Assembly (NCBI RefSeq): GCF_013328815.1
Contig: NZ_JABUHN010000012.1
Location: 1 to 64,000 of the forward strand
Length of the DNA stretch: 64,000 nt
Source: Tabrizicola fusiformis
Lineage (GTDB): Bacteria > Pseudomonadota > Alphaproteobacteria > Rhodobacterales > Rhodobacteraceae
Direction: 5' to 3'
In this document: positions 63,380 to 64,000 of the stretch, piece after piece
Position numbering within the stretch: the stretch's first letter is position 1
Layout of the letters: each line of letters opens with the position of its first letter
Position numbers and translations under genes: made by a program
The notes under the pieces: model-generated
The model's database searches: none
Seen by the model: only the letters and a program-made list of their open reading frames with translations
What the model was told of the DNA's origin: nothing

Positions 63380-64000
63380 ATGGGAACGAATTCGGGCGGG
63401 CTGTTGTCGCGCCGTCAGATGCTGGCGACCGGGGCCGCGGCTGTGGGTCTGGGGGCTGCGGGCATCGTGACCGGGCAGGGCACGCGCTATGCGATGGCGG
63501 GCAACCTGACCAAGATCAAACTGGAATGGACCGAGGTGGCCGCCTGCCATTCGCCCGTTGGTTTCGCGCTTGAAAAGGGCATCTTCACCAAGCACGGGCT
63601 GGATGTGGAGCTGTTCTATCAGGGCGCCAGTGGCCAGACCCTGATTCAGGCCCTTGCCACCCGCAAGGCCGAAGCCGGGCCGGGGCTGCTCTACGACTGG
63701 CTGAAACCGATCGAGCAGGGCTTTGACGTCAAGCTGTTCGCAGGCTCGCACGGCGGCTGCCAGAGCATCCTGACCCCGCAGGACAGCGGCATCAAGACGC
63801 TGACCGACCTGAAGGGCAAGACCATCGGCACGTTCGATGTGATGTCGCCTTCGCGCGTGGCCTTCTCGGTTGCGCTGAAAAAGGCGGGGATCGACCCCGA
63901 GCAGGACGTGACATGGAAGGTTTTCCCGTTTGATCTGGTGGCCGAAGCGGTTCTGCGTGGCGAGGCCGATGCGCTGGCCCATATGGACCCCTGGGCCTAC
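63380..64000 (+). CDS. Tat-exported NitT/TauT-type binding protein, 3' end outside window
   Basis: An open frame of 207 codons runs to the window edge from ATG 63380, preceded by GAGGGG. The N terminus has a twin-arginine signal (GLLSRRQMLATGAAAVGLGAAGIV). The mature region has the NMT1/SsuA-like pattern FALEKGIFTKHGLDVELFYQGASGQTLIQALATRKAEAG and DLKGKTIGTFDVMSP. It probably starts a second sulfonate-type importer operon. It contains no stop, so the C terminus and partner genes lie beyond the window. Confidence 0.88.
   Translation, partial: MGTNSGGLLSRRQMLATGAAAVGLGAAGIVTGQGTRYAMAGNLTKIKLEWTEVAACHSPVGFALEKGIFTKHGLDVELFYQGASGQTLIQALATRKAEAGPGLLYDWLKPIEQGFDVKLFAGSHGGCQSILTPQDSGIKTLTDLKGKTIGTFDVMSPSRVAFSVALKKAGIDPEQDVTWKVFPFDLVAEAVLRGEADALAHMDPWAY

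Noticed and set aside
63212-63982. Minus-strand frame at the right edge
   Set aside because: The plus strand in the same place encodes a Tat-signal binding protein that runs off the window; the minus frame is its shadow.

Overview
The window is GC-rich chromosomal DNA from an alphaproteobacterium. The full aerobic cob gene set with cobG, cobW, a DUF1636 gene and bluB, together with an 'aagatgaa'-type intergenic repeat, suggests Rhodobacterales (Rhodobacteraceae/Paracoccaceae). That taxonomic call is inference from gene content and style, not from a marker gene. No rRNA, tRNA or CRISPR array was seen.

Layout. (1) 1-2.6 kb: edge of a prophage or other mobile region. It holds an S24/CI-type repressor divergent from two small phage-like genes, a zinc-ribbon/UPF0145 protein and a D12-class DNA adenine methylase. 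A gene-free stretch with paired inverted repeats follows. (2) 3.07-4.32 kb: an apparently intact IS3-family element with 18-bp perfect terminal matches. (3) 4.4-24.7 kb: a catabolic locus flanked by IclR-like operators. It encodes a Dpp-type ABC importer, a class III CoA-transferase, a fused enoyl-CoA hydratase/3-hydroxyacyl-CoA dehydrogenase, an aldehyde dehydrogenase and an acyl-CoA dehydrogenase. It also carries an otnK/otnC pair, a fused alpha-beta 2-oxoacid dehydrogenase E1, an AcoC-like lipoyl/alpha-beta-hydrolase 'E2', a class III aminotransferase and a class IV protein resembling (R)-amine transaminases. The simplest reading is uptake of an amine or amino acid, transamination, oxidative decarboxylation and CoA-thioester oxidation; the substrate is unknown. 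(4) 24.87-25.9 kb: a deletion scar joining a 3'-truncated cupin gene to a 5'-truncated GlxA/AraC regulator.

(5) 25.9-47.95 kb: cobalamin synthesis and cobalt uptake. cobF-A-B-M-E-L and cobJ-I-H-G-N-W plus DUF1636 lie on the minus strand behind a cobalamin riboswitch, with cobK antisense between cobL and cobJ. cobO and cobQ follow on plus. cobC, a PduX-like threonine kinase and bluB sit behind a second riboswitch, and cbiMNQO behind a third. CobS/CobT (chelatase), CbiB-, CobP-, CobV- and CobU-type steps are not in the window.

(6) 48.0-49.1 kb: a cupin and a GNAT acetyltransferase. (7) 49.1-64 kb: a sulfur-scavenging island. It has ssuCAB with a Tat-exported binding protein, two SsuD-type and two DszA/NtaA-type FMN monooxygenases, two SfnB/DszC-type flavin oxidoreductases, an FAD/NAD(P) protein, an Rrf2 regulator with an IscR-like cysteine set, and at the right edge the start of a second Tat-exported NitT/TauT-type binding protein. 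The genes would import organosulfonates or sulfones and release sulfite. No flavin reductase to feed these enzymes is recognisable here.
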